Counted from the stretch's first letter, positions 33,970 to 43,909 are shown. The stretch is DNA of 64,000 nt from Sphingomonas sp. PP-CE-3G-477 (GCF_003050745.1 NZ_QAOF01000001.1:1116001-1180000), one strand, 5' to 3'. Notes: a model not told the origin generated them from the sequence alone. Numbers and translations are program-made.

Positions 33970-34641
33970 ATGACCCGTTCCGTATTTGCCCGCGTGATTG
34001 CCCTCGGCGCTGCTGCTTTTTCCGTCGCTGGCCAGGCGCAGGATGCTCCGGCGCGCGGCATCTATGCCGTCGCGCGTGCTGGCGCCTCGGTCAATTCCGA
34101 GCAGAAGTTCGACGTCGACACTCTACCGTCGCAGTTCGACGACAAGACGAAATACAAGACCGGGCTGACCGGCGAGATCGGCGGAGGCTATGATTTCGGG
34201 ATGTTCCGCATCGAGCAGACGATCGGCTATAATGGGAACAGCCTGAACCTTAAGGACCTCGGTACGAGCAATCTGCCGGCGTCGGGCCGGACGCGGTCGT
34301 ACAATGTCAGTGTATCCGGCTATGTCGATATCCCGCTGCACGCGGTGTTCGTACCCTATATCGGCGGCGGCATCGGTGCATCGCGGGTCGATGCCAACCT
34401 GTCGCGGGTCGGTGCGTCGGGCGTCGGCAGCAGCTATTCGGGCAAGGACTGGGGCATGACGTGGCACGGCGACGCCGGCATCGGCATCAATGTCGCCGCG
34501 AAGACCACTCTCGAGATCGGCGGCCGCTACGCGCAGACCAGCAAGCTGGCGTTCGACGGGCAGGATGCCGGCGTGGCGACCCGCTACGAACCGACGCTGC
34601 GGACGCTGTCCGGCACGATCGGCGTGCGCCACATCTTCTGA
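33970..34641 (+). CDS. Outer-membrane beta-barrel protein (OmpA/opacity-like)
   Basis: A 223-residue protein with a signal peptide (VFARVIALGAAAFSVAGQAQ) and alternating strands that suit an eight-stranded barrel: GIYAVARAGASV, TGLTGEIGGGYDFGMFRIEQTIGY, YNVSVSGYVDIPL, VPYIGGGIGASRV, WHGDAGIGINV, TLEIGGRYA, ending in RHIF with the terminal Phe needed for BAM recognition. AAAGG is 7-8 bp before the ATG at 33970. It is divergent from the two-component operon. Function is unknown; such proteins often respond to envelope stress. Confidence 0.83.
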   Translation: MTRSVFARVIALGAAAFSVAGQAQDAPARGIYAVARAGASVNSEQKFDVDTLPSQFDDKTKYKTGLTGEIGGGYDFGMFRIEQTIGYNGNSLNLKDLGTSNLPASGRTRSYNVSVSGYVDIPLHAVFVPYIGGGIGASRVDANLSRVGASGVGSSYSGKDWGMTWHGDAGIGINVAAKTTLEIGGRYAQTSKLAFDGQDAGVATRYEPTLRTLSGTIGVRHIF

Positions 34642-34732
34642 TCCAGCGCCGAACGGGTCAGGCCGTTCCCTTCCGAGAGAACAGGGCAGGGCACCGCTTG
34701 CGGGCAGCCCTGCCCATAGAGGACCGAACATC

Positions 34733-35299
34733 ATGTTGCTCGCTCTCCTGCTCGGCGTCACGTCCGCTGCACTTCAACACCCTGGCTCGGTGCCGATGGC
34801 GGTTAGCGCTTCAGGCGCGATCGGCTCTGGTTTGCACAACGATTGCGCGGCATCCGAACCGGGTATCCGGATCGACGTGTCAGGCCTGCGCGATCGGAGC
34901 GGGCGGCTGAAGCTCGAGCTGTATCCGGCGAACGCGGACGATTTTCTTGCCGACGACGATGCTTTGCTCCGTGCGGGTAAGGTGTTTCGTCGGGTCGTGA
35001 CCGCCGTTCCACCCGATGGGATGGTAAGCCTGTGCGTCGCCGTACCGAGGCCAGGCCGCTACGCCGTGCTGGTCATTCACAAACGCAATGGCAGTCGCGC
35101 GTTCAGTATCTCCAACGACGGCGTCGGCTTGCCGGGTAGCCAGCACATCGGTCGTCATCGCCCACCCATCGAGCAGGCGATCGTCACCGTGCCCAACACG
35201 CTCGCGATCGTCGCTGCGCGGATGCAATATCTGCGCGGCATTGCCGGATTCAAACCGATGCCATTCAGGCCGATGCCATTCAGGCCGATGGCGCAATGA
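34733..35299 (+). CDS. DUF2141 domain exported protein
   Basis: A 188-residue protein with an N-terminal hydrophobic leader (MLLALLLGVTSAAL) and a DUF2141 beta-sandwich (IRIDVSGLRDRSGRLKLELYP, FRRVVTAVPPDGMVSLCVAVPRPGRYAVLVIHKRNG). The family normally carries a structural FSNDA-like motif; here FSISNDGVGLP serves. The C-terminus ends in a short repeat of PMPFR. The stop overlaps the ATG of the next small membrane protein (ATGA). Its role is unknown; the domain is usually periplasmic. Confidence 0.8.
   Translation: MLLALLLGVTSAALQHPGSVPMAVSASGAIGSGLHNDCAASEPGIRIDVSGLRDRSGRLKLELYPANADDFLADDDALLRAGKVFRRVVTAVPPDGMVSLCVAVPRPGRYAVLVIHKRNGSRAFSISNDGVGLPGSQHIGRHRPPIEQAIVTVPNTLAIVAARMQYLRGIAGFKPMPFRPMPFRPMAQ
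35255..35290 (+). repeat. 15-bp tandem repeat in the DUF2141 gene 3' end
   Basis: CCGATGCCATTCAGG is repeated twice exactly (35255-35269, 35270-35284), followed by a partial third copy CCGATG. Being a multiple of three, it adds PMPFR units without a frameshift and could change in copy number by slippage. Confidence 0.8.
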
Positions 35300-35550
35300 C
35301 GCGCCCGCGGATCGTCCTGATGGGCAGTAGGGCAGGAGGCGATCGGCGCGGTCCCGGCCGACGACAAAGGGCGCTCGTCGGCCTGCTCGCGGGGGCATCG
35401 ATCGTCGGCGCGCTGACACTTGCCCTGACCCTGGAGCACTGGCTTGCCGAGGCGATCGACGATCATGTGATCGCGACCATACTCCTGCTGATCGCCGGCA
35501 TCATCACGATCGCGTTCGTGTCCCCCCTGTTCGCCAAGCCATCGCGTTGA
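35296..35550 (+). CDS. Small two-helix membrane protein
   Basis: An 84-residue protein with a basic N-terminus (RAGGDRRGPGRRQRA) and two hydrophobic helices (LVGLLAGASIVGALTLALTL and VIATILLLIAGIITIAFVS). Its ATG overlaps the DUF2141 stop codon, which favours a real, coupled gene. No family is recognised. It could anchor or assist the DUF2141 protein, but that is speculation. Confidence 0.6.
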   Translation: MTRPRIVLMGSRAGGDRRGPGRRQRALVGLLAGASIVGALTLALTLEHWLAEAIDDHVIATILLLIAGIITIAFVSPLFAKPSR

Positions 35551-35664
35551 TCCATGCCACCGAGCAGTATCGATCCGGCAGGGTGGTCGATCGCGGCTCT
35601 GGCCCGTCGGAGCGATGATCGGACGCGTCTCGGACAGCCGTTGTCGACGACGGTCTGGTTCGCC

Positions 35665-36003
35665 TCAGCGCTGTTTCTTGGTCGTGCCAGCGGTGAAATC
35701 GGGGTCTTTCTTGGCGACCCAATCGACGAATTTGCGCACCGCAGGTTCGGCCAGCAGCGCTTCGGCATTCATCCCGTGACGCTCAAGCTCGGAGTTCGTG
35801 AAATTGGCTGTCACGGTCTGCTGGCAAATCGGGTGCATCGGTACGACATCGCGGCCGCCGCGGCTCTTGGGTACGGGGTGGTGCCAGACGATGGTCTTGC
35901 CGGTCGGCCGACCACATAACCAGCAGGGGGGCACCGTCGCTGCAACCTCTTCGTCCACATTCGTGTCTTCGTACGGGCCGTGTTTCGAATGCTTGCGAGC
36001 CAT
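35665..36003 (-). CDS. HNH-motif protein (possible nuclease)
   Basis: About 112 residues (131 if the frame's first ATG at 36060 is used). It has a CWLCGRPTG knuckle, then VWHHPVPKSRGGRD, then MHPICQQTVTANFTNSEL, matching the Cys-His-His-Cys order of the small HNH family in which the HH and the second knuckle form a beta-beta-alpha metal site. Such stand-alone proteins are annotated as HNH endonucleases without proven activity. Neither start has a good ribosome site. It is a single gene, convergent with the small membrane protein gene. Confidence 0.72.
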   Translation of the reverse strand: MARKHSKHGPYEDTNVDEEVAATVPPCWLCGRPTGKTIVWHHPVPKSRGGRDVVPMHPICQQTVTANFTNSELERHGMNAEALLAEPAVRKFVDWVAKKDPDFTAGTTKKQR

Positions 36004-36365
36004 GCGTTGATCTTGATCCGTCACTGCGCTGCCAACTGGAAGCAGCGCGTGCGGCTCCACTACACGACCGGTTGATCGATACCGAGAGGAAAGATCGGCG
36101 TCGGCAGGGCGACGTTACCGAGCGTGCCCACTGGACTATGGGCAACCGAAATGGACGTCGGCTGACGGGAATCCGAGAGCTCTTAGTGCAGTGGTGTTCT
36201 CTTGCAGGAATGATCGGTAGTCGACCGCAAGGCCGCGCCGAACGCCCGCGGATACCGGTCTGTCGCGACCGCACCGACCCCGCGCGATCCCGCAGGAACT
36301 CTGTCTTCGCGACCGCATTGGTCTGACAGGTGTCGTCATACGCAACGATATGCCCAGGAGGCTCC
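36004..36365. other. 362-bp region without a supported gene
   Basis: Divergent space between the HNH gene and the dehydrogenase gene. It must hold both promoters. Short open frames here have no recognisable product. A partly symmetric TGGTCTGACAGGT at about 36319 could be a GntR-type site but is weak. The ribosome site of the dehydrogenase (AGGAGG) lies at its right end. Confidence 0.5.
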
Positions 36366-37733
36366 ATGTTTCGCAGCGTCAATCCCGCAACCGGGGACGA
36401 AATCGCAACTTATCCCGAGCTCACCGGAGCGGAGGTCGATGCAAAGCTCGACAAGGCAGCGGCGGCCTTTCGTGACTGGCGCGACGTGGCCATATCGGAG
36501 CGCGCCGCGCTACTCGAACGGATCGCCGAAGAATATGAGGCGAACGACGACCGGCTTGCCCGGATGGCGGTAGCGGAAATGGGCAAGACGCATGCCTCCG
36601 CGTTGGCCGAAGTCCGGAAGTGCGCAGCGGCATTCCGCTACTATGCGCAACAAGGCCCGGCAATGCTGAAGCCCGTCCACATCGACTTGTCGGGTGGTGG
36701 CTCGACGGAGGTGCGGTATCTGCCGCAGGGGCCGGTGCTGGCGATCATGCCGTGGAATTTCCCATACTGGCAGGCGGTCCGCTTCATTGCGCCAACGATC
36801 CTCGCGGGCAATGTCGGCCTGCTGAAGCACGCGAGCATCGTACAGGGCTGCGCGCAGTTGATGGAAGAGATGGTGATCGCCGCCGGCGGTCCCGATGGGG
36901 TATTTCAAAACCTGGCGATTAAATCCGCTGCGGTCGCCGACATCATCGCCGACGACCGCGTCGTCGCGGTGACGTTGACGGGTAGCGAGGGGGCGGGGCG
37001 TGCCGTTGCCGAGCAAGCGGGCCGAGCACTGAAGAAGGTCGTCCTCGAACTTGGCGGGTCGGATCCGTTTATCGTGATGCCGTCGGTGGATCTGGACGCT
37101 GCGGTAAAGCAGGCGGTCACCGCGCGGATCCAAAACACCGGGCAATCCTGCATCTGTGGGAAGCGGATGATCGTTCATGCGGACATTTACGACGCTTTTC
37201 TCGCGAAATTCTCCGAGGCGATGCGCGCCGTGACGGCAGGAGACCCGATGGACGCCGCGACCGACATGGGGCCGTTGTCGAGCATCGAGCAGCGCGACAC
37301 CGTGCTCGGACAACTGGCCGAAGCGAATACTGCGGGGGCGCGCCTGTTGTTAGGCGGCGAGGCGCTGCCCGGCAAGGGCGCGTTCCTGTCGGCGGGGATC
37401 CTCGTCGACCTGCCGCTCGACAGCCCCTTCATGGCCGAGGAGCTGTTCGGACCTATCGCCATGGTCTTCCGCGCCGCGGATATCGAGGAGGCGATTCGCA
37501 TCGCCAATGCGATCCCCTACGGCCTCGGCTCATCGGTATGGACCAACGACCCCGACGAGCAGGAGCGGTTCGTGCGCGACATCGAGGCGGGCATGACCGC
37601 CATAAACCAGATGCTCGCATCCTCCCCGGAAGCGCCGTTCGGCGGTATCAAGGCGTCCGGACATGGGCGCGAATTGGGTCCATATGGCTTGCACGAGTTC
37701 ATGAACCTCAAGACGGTCCTGCGCAGCGCCTGA
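36366..37733 (+). CDS. NAD(P)-dependent aldehyde dehydrogenase, succinate-semialdehyde type
   Basis: A 455-residue aldehyde dehydrogenase. Marks are [14 protein letters not shown] at the start, [22 protein letters not shown] (~125-146), the NAD site [18 protein letters not shown], the general-base Glu in [11 protein letters not shown] and the nucleophile in [11 protein letters not shown]. The short N-terminus and MPWNFPYWQ motif suit the GabD/YneI-like succinate-semialdehyde group. AGGAGG sits about 6 bp before the ATG at 36366. The DUF1330 gene follows after 30 bp. The exact aldehyde is not certain. Confidence 0.87.
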   Translation: MFRSVNPATGDEIATYPELTGAEVDAKLDKAAAAFRDWRDVAISERAALLERIAEEYEANDDRLARMAVAEMGKTHASALAEVRKCAAAFRYYAQQGPAMLKPVHIDLSGGGSTEVRYLPQGPVLAIMPWNFPYWQAVRFIAPTILAGNVGLLKHASIVQGCAQLMEEMVIAAGGPDGVFQNLAIKSAAVADIIADDRVVAVTLTGSEGAGRAVAEQAGRALKKVVLELGGSDPFIVMPSVDLDAAVKQAVTARIQNTGQSCICGKRMIVHADIYDAFLAKFSEAMRAVTAGDPMDAATDMGPLSSIEQRDTVLGQLAEANTAGARLLLGGEALPGKGAFLSAGILVDLPLDSPFMAEELFGPIAMVFRAADIEEAIRIANAIPYGLGSSVWTNDPDEQERFVRDIEAGMTAINQMLASSPEAPFGGIKASGHGRELGPYGLHEFMNLKTVLRSA

Positions 37734-37763
37734 TCGTCCCCCGCACTTTGGGAAGGAAAACCT

Positions 37764-38063
37764 ATGACCGCCTATGTCGTCTTCGTCCGCGATCGCATCA
37801 CCGATCCGGCGGAATTCACCGCCTATCAGCAGACCGCACCACTGGCACGCGAGGGGCATGCGATCACCCCGCTCGCTTTCTATGGTGCGGTCGAAACGCT
37901 CGAAGGTACGGCAGTCGACGGCGCGGTCATCCTGGAGTTCGCGTCCGTCGCCGAGGCCCATGGCTGGTATGACAGCCCGCTGTATCGGGAGGCACGCGAG
38001 CACCGCCTCAAAGGTGCCGAGTACCGTGTGTTCATCATCGAGGGGCTTGCCAACCATACGTGA
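37764..38063 (+). CDS. DUF1330 family protein
   Basis: A 99-residue protein of the DUF1330 dimeric alpha/beta-barrel family: YVVFVRDRITDPAEFTAYQQ at the start, GAVETLEG in the middle, then AVILEFASVAEAHGWYDSPLYREAREHR. AAGG precedes the ATG. It follows the dehydrogenase gene by 30 bp, so the two are probably one operon. The family has no agreed activity but often accompanies aldehyde or small-acid metabolism. Confidence 0.87.
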   Translation: MTAYVVFVRDRITDPAEFTAYQQTAPLAREGHAITPLAFYGAVETLEGTAVDGAVILEFASVAEAHGWYDSPLYREAREHRLKGAEYRVFIIEGLANHT

Positions 38064-38184
38064 ATCCCCCGCCGGATTCCATGAATGCGTGCGGTTGCAG
38101 GGGGCACACCGATATGCCTTGGCGTTCGGATACCGCCTGCCTGGTTTCGCGTAACGCATCGTCCCTCGACTATGCCGAGGACGA

Positions 38185-38219
38185 GCCGCACGCGTCGATC
38201 GAACCTCGACGCGTGCGGC
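38185..38219. terminator. Strong hairpin between DUF1330 and GST genes
   Basis: Perfect 14-bp stem GCCGCACGCGTCGA/TCGACGCGTGCGGC with a seven-base loop, 42 bp beyond the GST stop (minus strand) and 122 bp beyond the DUF1330 stop. A weaker six-bp hairpin (GAATCC/GGATTC, 38062-38079) starts within the DUF1330 stop codon. Confidence 0.7.
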
Positions 38220-38260
38220 AGTATCGAAGCGTCAGGATCATCGACCGACGCGGGCATATG

Positions 38261-38980
38261 CTATGGCCGGTCGTCGAGTTCCGGCACGCCGCTGCTGCGA
38301 TCCGCATACGCGGCGAGGAACGTCGGCCGACCCTGCCAGCGCTGCCAGAACGCATCGATATGCTCATAGCGCTCGTCGAGCGGCATCGCGTTCACCTTGA
38401 ACTTCGAGAACGCGATCGCGGTCGCCATCGTGATATCCGAGAAAGTCGGTTCGTCGCCGCCGAGCATCCAGTCACGACCATCGGACAGATGGCGGTCGAT
38501 CAGCGCGGTATGGGACAGCGCTTCCTTGCGGCAATGCTCACCCCACGCGGCGTTCGCGGTCAGCTCGAGCTTCGGCCCGAGTCCCTGGTGCAGGACATGG
38601 AACGCGGTCGTGATCCGGTAAAGGATGTGCACCCAGATCCGGTTGTCCCACATCGCGTCGAGCCCCTGCTGTTCCGGCGTCTCGCCCATGATCCGCCGCC
38701 CCGGATAGGCTTGGTCGAGATAGCGTACTACCGCGGCGGTCTCCGAGATGAAGCTGCCGTCCGCCAGTTCGAGCGTCGGCGTCTCGCCCCACGGGTTCAT
38801 CTTGAGGTGCTTCCACTGGCGCTGCTCGCCGACCGGCGACATGTCGTAAACCGTTTCGTCGAAGCGGTCCGCGATGTCCTTCTCATGCAGGAAGATGCGC
38901 AGGCGCTGCGGGTTGGGGAATGCCGAAGGCGAAGTGAACAGGCGGAGCTTTGCGGTCGATGGCGACGTTTGAACGGTCAT
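38261..38980 (-). CDS. Glutathione S-transferase family protein
   Basis: A 239-residue GST. The thioredoxin-like N-domain shows LRLFTSPSAFPNPQRLRIFLHEKD (~12-35), NPWGETPTLELADGSFISETAAVVRYLDQAYP (~62-93) with the cis-Pro and Glu-Ser pair. The helical C-domain has the N-capping stretch EPTFSDITMATAIAFSKF. It is divergent from a TetR gene, with a copy of the shared operator just before its start codon, so the regulator very likely represses it. It probably conjugates or isomerises an electrophile. Confidence 0.88.
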   Translation of the reverse strand: MTVQTSPSTAKLRLFTSPSAFPNPQRLRIFLHEKDIADRFDETVYDMSPVGEQRQWKHLKMNPWGETPTLELADGSFISETAAVVRYLDQAYPGRRIMGETPEQQGLDAMWDNRIWVHILYRITTAFHVLHQGLGPKLELTANAAWGEHCRKEALSHTALIDRHLSDGRDWMLGGDEPTFSDITMATAIAFSKFKVNAMPLDERYEHIDAFWQRWQGRPTFLAAYADRSSGVPELDDRP

Positions 38981-38991
38981 GGCGTGTCCCT

Positions 38992-39059
38992 ACCAAGTGA
39001 TCGGTAGCCATCAAATGCGTACTTGCCTGCCCCGCGTCAACGTCTATCTATCACTTGGT
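38992..39059. promoter_or_regulatory. Twin TetR operator copies between GST and TetR genes
   Basis: ACCAAGTGAT (38992-39001) is repeated exactly in inverted orientation as ATCACTTGGT (39050-39059). Each copy lies near one of the two divergent start codons and is flanked by a further GGT (first copy ACCAAGTGATCGGT) or CGGT, giving TetR-like partial dyads. The layout fits autorepression plus repression of the GST gene. Confidence 0.6.
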
Positions 39060-39082
39060 CGGTTTATGAATGGACAGGGCGG

Positions 39083-39649
39083 ATGGCGAGTTCGAACTCC
39101 AGGGAAGCCGTGCTCGCCGCGGCGAAGCGAAGCGCGATGGCGCGCGGCTATACCGGCCTGAACTTCCGCGACATCGCGGCCGAGGTCGGGATCAAGGCGC
39201 CCAGCATCTATCATCATTTCCCGACCAAGGCCGATCTCGGTGCGGCAGTGGCGCGGCGCTATTGGGAGGATACCGTCGCCCAATTGGCGGCGATCTCGGA
39301 CGAGACACCACGCGCGCACGATGCGCTCCGCCGCTATCCCGAGATCTTTCGTAAATCGCTCTTGAACGATAACCGCATCTGCCTGTCGAGCTTCATGGCG
39401 GCCGAGTACGACGACCTGCCGGATGCCGTGAAGACCGAGGTGCAGGGCTTCGCCGACGTCAACGTCGCGTGGCTGAGCAAATTGCTCGTCGAAGCCGACA
39501 TCGTCGGATTCGCCGAAAGCGAAACCCGGGCGAGGGCGATCTATGCGGCGCTCGCGGGCGCACAATTGTTCGCACGAGGCCGTTCGGATATCGCGCTCTT
39601 CGACACGATGATCGACAGTTATCGTGCCGCGGGCCTCTTGCCGGGATAG
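39083..39649 (+). CDS. TetR-family transcriptional regulator
   Basis: A 188-residue TetR regulator. The N-terminal helix-turn-helix reads LAAAKRSAMARGYTGLNFRDIAAEVGIKAPSIYHHFPTKADL in two helical blocks (~11-52). The remaining ~130 residues are the all-helical ligand domain (RICLSSFMAAEYDDLPDAV, ARAIYAALAGAQLFARGRSD). The ATG at 39083 follows an AGGG; the earlier frame start at 39023 overlaps the operator copy and is rejected. It is divergent from the GST gene and shares the twin operators. Confidence 0.9.
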   Translation: MASSNSREAVLAAAKRSAMARGYTGLNFRDIAAEVGIKAPSIYHHFPTKADLGAAVARRYWEDTVAQLAAISDETPRAHDALRRYPEIFRKSLLNDNRICLSSFMAAEYDDLPDAVKTEVQGFADVNVAWLSKLLVEADIVGFAESETRARAIYAALAGAQLFARGRSDIALFDTMIDSYRAAGLLPG

Positions 39650-39737
39650 TTGCGGCTTTAGCGATGCCCGCATCGCTGAATCAGCATCGTGGTCGTTTGA
39701 TCGTCATTCCGGTCCACCTCGTCGATCGGCTCGACGG

Positions 39738-39771
39738 CCAGTGCCGGCGGAATGCGTCCCGCCGGCACTGG
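39738..39771. terminator. Strong hairpin between TetR and paoC genes
   Basis: Perfect 13-bp stem CCAGTGCCGGCGG/CCGCCGGCACTGG around an eight-base loop, placed 4 bp after the paoC stop (minus strand) and 88 bp after the tetR stop. Confidence 0.72.
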
Positions 39772-39775
39772 AGCA

Positions 39776-41971
39776 TCACGCCACGAGCGGCAGCTTGGCC
39801 AGATGCTTTTCGAGCGTGATCGGATAGTCGCGTACCCGCACGCCGGTCGCGTTGTAGACCGCGTTGGCGATCGCCGCGCCGACACCGCACAGGCCCAGCT
39901 CGCCGACACCCTTTGCCTTCATCGGCGAGGTGGTGGGATCGGCCTCGTCGAGGAAGACGACGTCCTGATGCGGGATGTCGGCATGGACCGCGACTTCGTA
40001 GCTGGCGAGGTCGTGGTTGACGAAGAAGCCGAAGCGCTTGTCGACCGCGAGTTCCTCCATCAGCGACCCGCCGACGCCCATCGTCATCGCGCCGATCACC
40101 TGGCTGCGGGCGGTCTTCGGGTTGAGGATGCGGCCTGCTGCGCACACCGCGAGCATACGGCGGATCCGCACTTCGCCGGTGTACCGATCGACGCCGGCCT
40201 CGACGAAATGCGCGCCGAAGGTCGACTGCTGGTACTGCTTGTCGAGGTCGCCGAACTCGATCGTGTCCTCGACGACGATCTCGCCGCCGGCCGCCGCCTT
40301 TGCGAGTGCCACGCGGTTGCCGCCCGAGCGCACTTCCCCATCGCTGAAGGCGATGTCGGTCATGTTGAAGCCGAGCTTCTGCGCGACCGCCTCACGCAGC
40401 TTGACGCAGGCCGCATAGACACCCGCAGTCGAGCTGTTCGCGCCCCACTGGCCGCCCGAACCGGCAGAGCTCGGCATCGCGGAGTCACCGAGCTTGACGA
40501 CGACCTTGTCCATGCCGACGCCCATCATCTCGGCCGCGGTCTGCGCGATGATCGTGTAGCTGCCCGTGCCGATATCGGTCATGTCGGTCTCGACGGTGAC
40601 GATACCCTTGCCGTCCAGCCGCACGCGCGCGCCGGACTTCTGGTTGACGTTGTTGCGGAACGCGGACGCGACGCCCATGCCGACGAGCCAGCGGCCGTCC
40701 TGTACCTGCGCAGGCTTGGGATTACGCCGCGCCCAGCCGAACTGGTCGGCACCGGTGCGCAGGCACTTGACCAGCTGACGCTGCGAAAAGCGACGGCCGG
40801 GCTTTTCCGGATCGGTCTGCGTGTCGTTCATCACGCGGAATTCGATCGGATCGATCCCGAGCTTTTCCGCCATCTCGTCCATCGCGACTTCGAGCACCAT
40901 CAGGCCTGGAGCCTCACCTGGCGCACGCATCGCATTACCCTCGGGCAGATCGAGTACCGCGAGGCGCATTGTCGTCAGGCGGTTCGCGCCCGCATAGAGC
41001 AGTCGGGTCTGGAGCACGGCTGCCTCGGGGCCACCGTCGGGAAGATCGCCCGACCAGCTCTCATGCCCGATCGCGAGGATCTTTCCGGCTTTGTCGGTAC
41101 CGATCCGGACGCGCTGGATCGTTGCGGGACGATGCGTCGCGTTGTTGGTCATGAACGGCCGGGTGAGGGCGATCTTGACCGGACGCTTGGCGGCACGCGC
41201 GCCGAGCGCCGCCATAACGGCGTCCGCGCGCAAGAACAGCTTTCCGCCGAAGCCGCCGCCGACATAGGGCGAGATCAGGCGGACATTCTCCGGCGGCAAG
41301 CCGAGCGTGGTGGCTAGGTCGGCCTTGGTCGGCGTGATCCACTGGTTCGAGGTCCAGACCGTCAGCTTGTCGCCTTCCCACGACGCGATCGACGCGTGCG
41401 GCTCCATCATCGCATGGCTCTGATCGGGGGTGGTGTAGTTCTGGTCGAGCTTGACCGGCGCGCTGGCGAACGCGCCCGCGAAATCGCCGACGGCGCTGTC
41501 GGCATTGTCGCCGGTGAGCTTGGTCGCGGTGGGCTTGGCGGCCTCGAGGTCGAAGCGGCCCTTCGCGCGGGTATAGTCGACACGCACGAGCGCCGCGGCG
41601 GCGCGGGCCTGTTCGAAGGTTTCCGCGACGACGACCGCGATCGCCTGGTGATAATGGTCGATCTCGGGTCCGCCGAGCAGCTTGGCGGTATTCATCTTGC
41701 CCTTGCCGAGCTTGCCTGCATCGGCCGCGGTGACGATCGCGAGCACGCCGGGTGCCGCCTTCGCATCCGCGAGGTCCATCGAGGCGATCCGCCCCTTGGC
41801 GATGCCCGAGCCGACGATGTAGCCGTAGGCGGGGTTCGCCACCTCGTGATGCTCATAGGCGTAGGGCGCGCCGCCGGTGGTCTTGAGAGGACCATCGATA
41901 CGGACGTGCGGCTTGCCGACGACCTTCATCTGGTCGATCGGATTGGTGCCCGCAAGCGTGGTGAACTTCAT
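39776..41971 (-). CDS. paoC: Molybdenum aldehyde oxidoreductase, large subunit (PaoC type)
   Basis: A 731-residue molybdopterin-binding subunit of the xanthine oxidase family, closest in pattern to PaoC/YagR. Marks are [22 protein letters not shown] at the start, [62 protein letters not shown], and the catalytic Glu in [17 protein letters not shown] near the end. With PaoA and PaoB it should oxidise a broad range of aldehydes to acids in the periplasm. GGAGG lies 7 bp before the ATG, and the ATG overlaps the paoB stop. Confidence 0.9.
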   Translation of the reverse strand: MKFTTLAGTNPIDQMKVVGKPHVRIDGPLKTTGGAPYAYEHHEVANPAYGYIVGSGIAKGRIASMDLADAKAAPGVLAIVTAADAGKLGKGKMNTAKLLGGPEIDHYHQAIAVVVAETFEQARAAAALVRVDYTRAKGRFDLEAAKPTATKLTGDNADSAVGDFAGAFASAPVKLDQNYTTPDQSHAMMEPHASIASWEGDKLTVWTSNQWITPTKADLATTLGLPPENVRLISPYVGGGFGGKLFLRADAVMAALGARAAKRPVKIALTRPFMTNNATHRPATIQRVRIGTDKAGKILAIGHESWSGDLPDGGPEAAVLQTRLLYAGANRLTTMRLAVLDLPEGNAMRAPGEAPGLMVLEVAMDEMAEKLGIDPIEFRVMNDTQTDPEKPGRRFSQRQLVKCLRTGADQFGWARRNPKPAQVQDGRWLVGMGVASAFRNNVNQKSGARVRLDGKGIVTVETDMTDIGTGSYTIIAQTAAEMMGVGMDKVVVKLGDSAMPSSAGSGGQWGANSSTAGVYAACVKLREAVAQKLGFNMTDIAFSDGEVRSGGNRVALAKAAAGGEIVVEDTIEFGDLDKQYQQSTFGAHFVEAGVDRYTGEVRIRRMLAVCAAGRILNPKTARSQVIGAMTMGVGGSLMEELAVDKRFGFFVNHDLASYEVAVHADIPHQDVVFLDEADPTTSPMKAKGVGELGLCGVGAAIANAVYNATGVRVRDYPITLEKHLAKLPLVA

Positions 41972-42915
41972 GCGCGGGCCTCCGCAATCGCTGATGCTAG
42001 TGCCCGTTCGGTCAACGAGACCTTGAAGGCGTTTTCTTCGGTCGGCCGTGCGCCAGCCAGCAGCCGGTTGGTGACGGCCTTCGCCCCCTGCGGCATGGCA
42101 GCTTCCGCCGCCTCGACGCGCCAAGGTCGCGGCGCGATGCCACCGACCGCGACCCGGCCGGTGCCGTCCTTCTGTACGACGACCGCGACCGAGACGAGCG
42201 CGAAGGCGTAGGATGCGCGATCGCGTACCTTGCGGTAGATATGCGTGCCGCCGATCGGCTTGGGCAACGTCACCGCGGTGATCAGTTCGCCCGGTGCCAG
42301 CGCGGTCTCGACATGCGGGGTGGTGCCGGGAAGACGGTGGAAATCCGCTATCGGAATAGAGCGTGCGGCCCCCTGCGCGTTGACGGTCTCGACCGTCGCG
42401 TCGAGCACGCGCATCGCCACCGCCATGTCGCCAGGATAGGTCGCGATGCAGGCGTCGCTGGTACCGATCACGCCGAGCTGGCGGCTGAAACCGCCCACGG
42501 CCGCACAACCCGAGCCGGGCTTGCGCTTATTGCAGGCTTGGTTGGTGTCGTAGAAGTATGGGCAACGCGTGCGCTGGAGCAGATTGCCCGCAGTCGTCGC
42601 CTTGTTGCGCAACTGTCCCGATGCACCGGCGACGATCGCGCGCGTGAGCACGCCGTAGTCTCGGCGGACGCGGGTGTCGGCGGCGAGATCGCTGTTGCTG
42701 ACCAAGGCACCGATACGGAGACCACCTTGCGGCGTCGCCTCGATCTTGTCGAAGCCGAGGCCGTTGACGTCGACCAGATGCTGCGGCGCCTCGATCTGCA
42801 ACTTCATCAGATCGAGCAGGTTGGTACCGCCGGCGATGAACTTGGTGCCGGGACGCAACGCGGACTTGGCGGCATCGGCCGCGGTCTTGGCGCGCTCGTA
42901 GGTGAAGGGCTTCAT
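41968..42915 (-). CDS. paoB: Aldehyde oxidoreductase FAD/[4Fe-4S] subunit (PaoB type)
   Basis: A 315-residue FAD-binding subunit of the CO dehydrogenase/xanthine oxidase family. The FAD loops read [14 protein letters not shown] (~25-38) and [18 protein letters not shown], with [17 protein letters not shown]. The cysteines in [23 protein letters not shown] match the extra [4Fe-4S] cluster site of PaoB, which other family members lack. Start and stop codons overlap those of paoA and paoC (ATGA each side), so the three are tightly coupled. Confidence 0.9.
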   Translation of the reverse strand: MKPFTYERAKTAADAAKSALRPGTKFIAGGTNLLDLMKLQIEAPQHLVDVNGLGFDKIEATPQGGLRIGALVSNSDLAADTRVRRDYGVLTRAIVAGASGQLRNKATTAGNLLQRTRCPYFYDTNQACNKRKPGSGCAAVGGFSRQLGVIGTSDACIATYPGDMAVAMRVLDATVETVNAQGAARSIPIADFHRLPGTTPHVETALAPGELITAVTLPKPIGGTHIYRKVRDRASYAFALVSVAVVVQKDGTGRVAVGGIAPRPWRVEAAEAAMPQGAKAVTNRLLAGARPTEENAFKVSLTERALASAIAEARA

Positions 42916-43553
42916 GCGTCGACTCCCGCGACTTCCGTCATCGCTTCGAGGATGTTGGAATAGGCGCCGCACCGGCAGATGTTGCCGCTCATCCGTTCGC
43001 GCATCTCGGCGTTGGACGCGGTCGGCTTGGCGGTGAGGTCTCCGGTGACGTGGCTGGGGACGCCCGCCTTGATCTCGCCGAGCACCGCGACGGCCGAGCA
43101 GATCTGACCGGGCGTGCAATAGCCGCACTGGTAACCGTCATGCTTGACGAACGCGGCCTGCATCGGGTGCAGATCCTTGACGGTGCCGAGGCCCTCGATC
43201 GTGGTGATCTTGTCGCCCTCGTGCATCACCGCGAGGCTGAGGCACGAGTTGATCCGCTTGCCGTCGACGATGACGGTGCAGGCACCGCACTGGCCGTGGT
43301 CGCAGCCCTTCTTGGTGCCGGTCAGCTTCATGTTCTCGCGCAGCGCGTCGAGCAGCGTGGTGCGCGTGTCGACCTGCAGCGTCCGGCGCTTGCCGTTCAC
43401 CTCGAACGACACCGGCATCATGCTGGGTTGCGGCTGCGGCTGGCCGACAGCGGCGTCCGCGCCGCCCGTTGGAACCGCAACCATTGCCGCAGACGCGGCC
43501 CCCCCGATAAGAATTCCACGACGCGACACGTCGATTTCCCCTAATCCGTTCAT
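42912..43553 (-). CDS. paoA: Aldehyde oxidoreductase [2Fe-2S] subunit (PaoA type)
   Basis: About 213 residues. A twin-arginine signal ([18 protein letters not shown]) sends the complex to the periplasm. The plant-type ferredoxin cluster is [16 protein letters not shown] plus a following INSC; the second [2Fe-2S] cluster is [12 protein letters not shown] and [15 protein letters not shown] lies 8 bp before the ATG at 43553; an ATG six bases earlier (43559) is too close to it. It is first in paoABC. A LysR gene is divergent. Confidence 0.9.
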   Translation of the reverse strand: MNGLGEIDVSRRGILIGGAASAAMVAVPTGGADAAVGQPQPQPSMMPVSFEVNGKRRTLQVDTRTTLLDALRENMKLTGTKKGCDHGQCGACTVIVDGKRINSCLSLAVMHEGDKITTIEGLGTVKDLHPMQAAFVKHDGYQCGYCTPGQICSAVAVLGEIKAGVPSHVTGDLTAKPTASNAEMRERMSGNICRCGAYSNILEAMTEVAGVDA

Positions 43554-43707
43554 CGTCATCGTCCTCTGTGTGCCCCGCCACGCCGGTTCGGAAGGCCCGA
43601 TTGGCGAATGCATGGCGTGCCGCGCTCGTACCGAGCGGCCAATCCACTATAACTCATTGTAAGGAGAGAGTTTCCCATCTTGTCGATGACGCCAGCTACA
43701 TGCGTCG

Positions 43708-43722
43708 ATGAGCAGCGCTCAT
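43708..43722. promoter_or_regulatory. Candidate LysR site in the pao-LysR divergent region
   Basis: ATGAGC-AGC-GCTCAT is a perfect dyad containing a T-N11-A core, the LysR-type recognition shape. It lies in the 356-bp non-coding space (43554-43909) between paoA and its divergent LysR gene. A second short dyad, CGCTCG-TAC-CGAGCG, is at 43623-43637. Nothing else is recognised in this stretch. Confidence 0.42.
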
Positions 43723-43909
43723 GGTGGGGTAGGCGAGGACGCGGACGCCGGTCGCGGAAGCGGCGTACCGCTCCCGTGTTCGAGCACCGATCGAACCGGC
43801 CGCAGTCGTGAATGGTTGCCTGTCCGCATTCTCGAAAGGGGATGGCCAGCAACGGCCGCCTCTCTACAAGAGTGCGAGACCGACGCCGTGTGAAGAAAGA
43901 CGTACCGCG

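Noticed and set aside
39752..41317. Plus-strand open frame of 521 residues
   Set aside because: It is antisense to paoC, with composition typical of a high-GC shadow frame.
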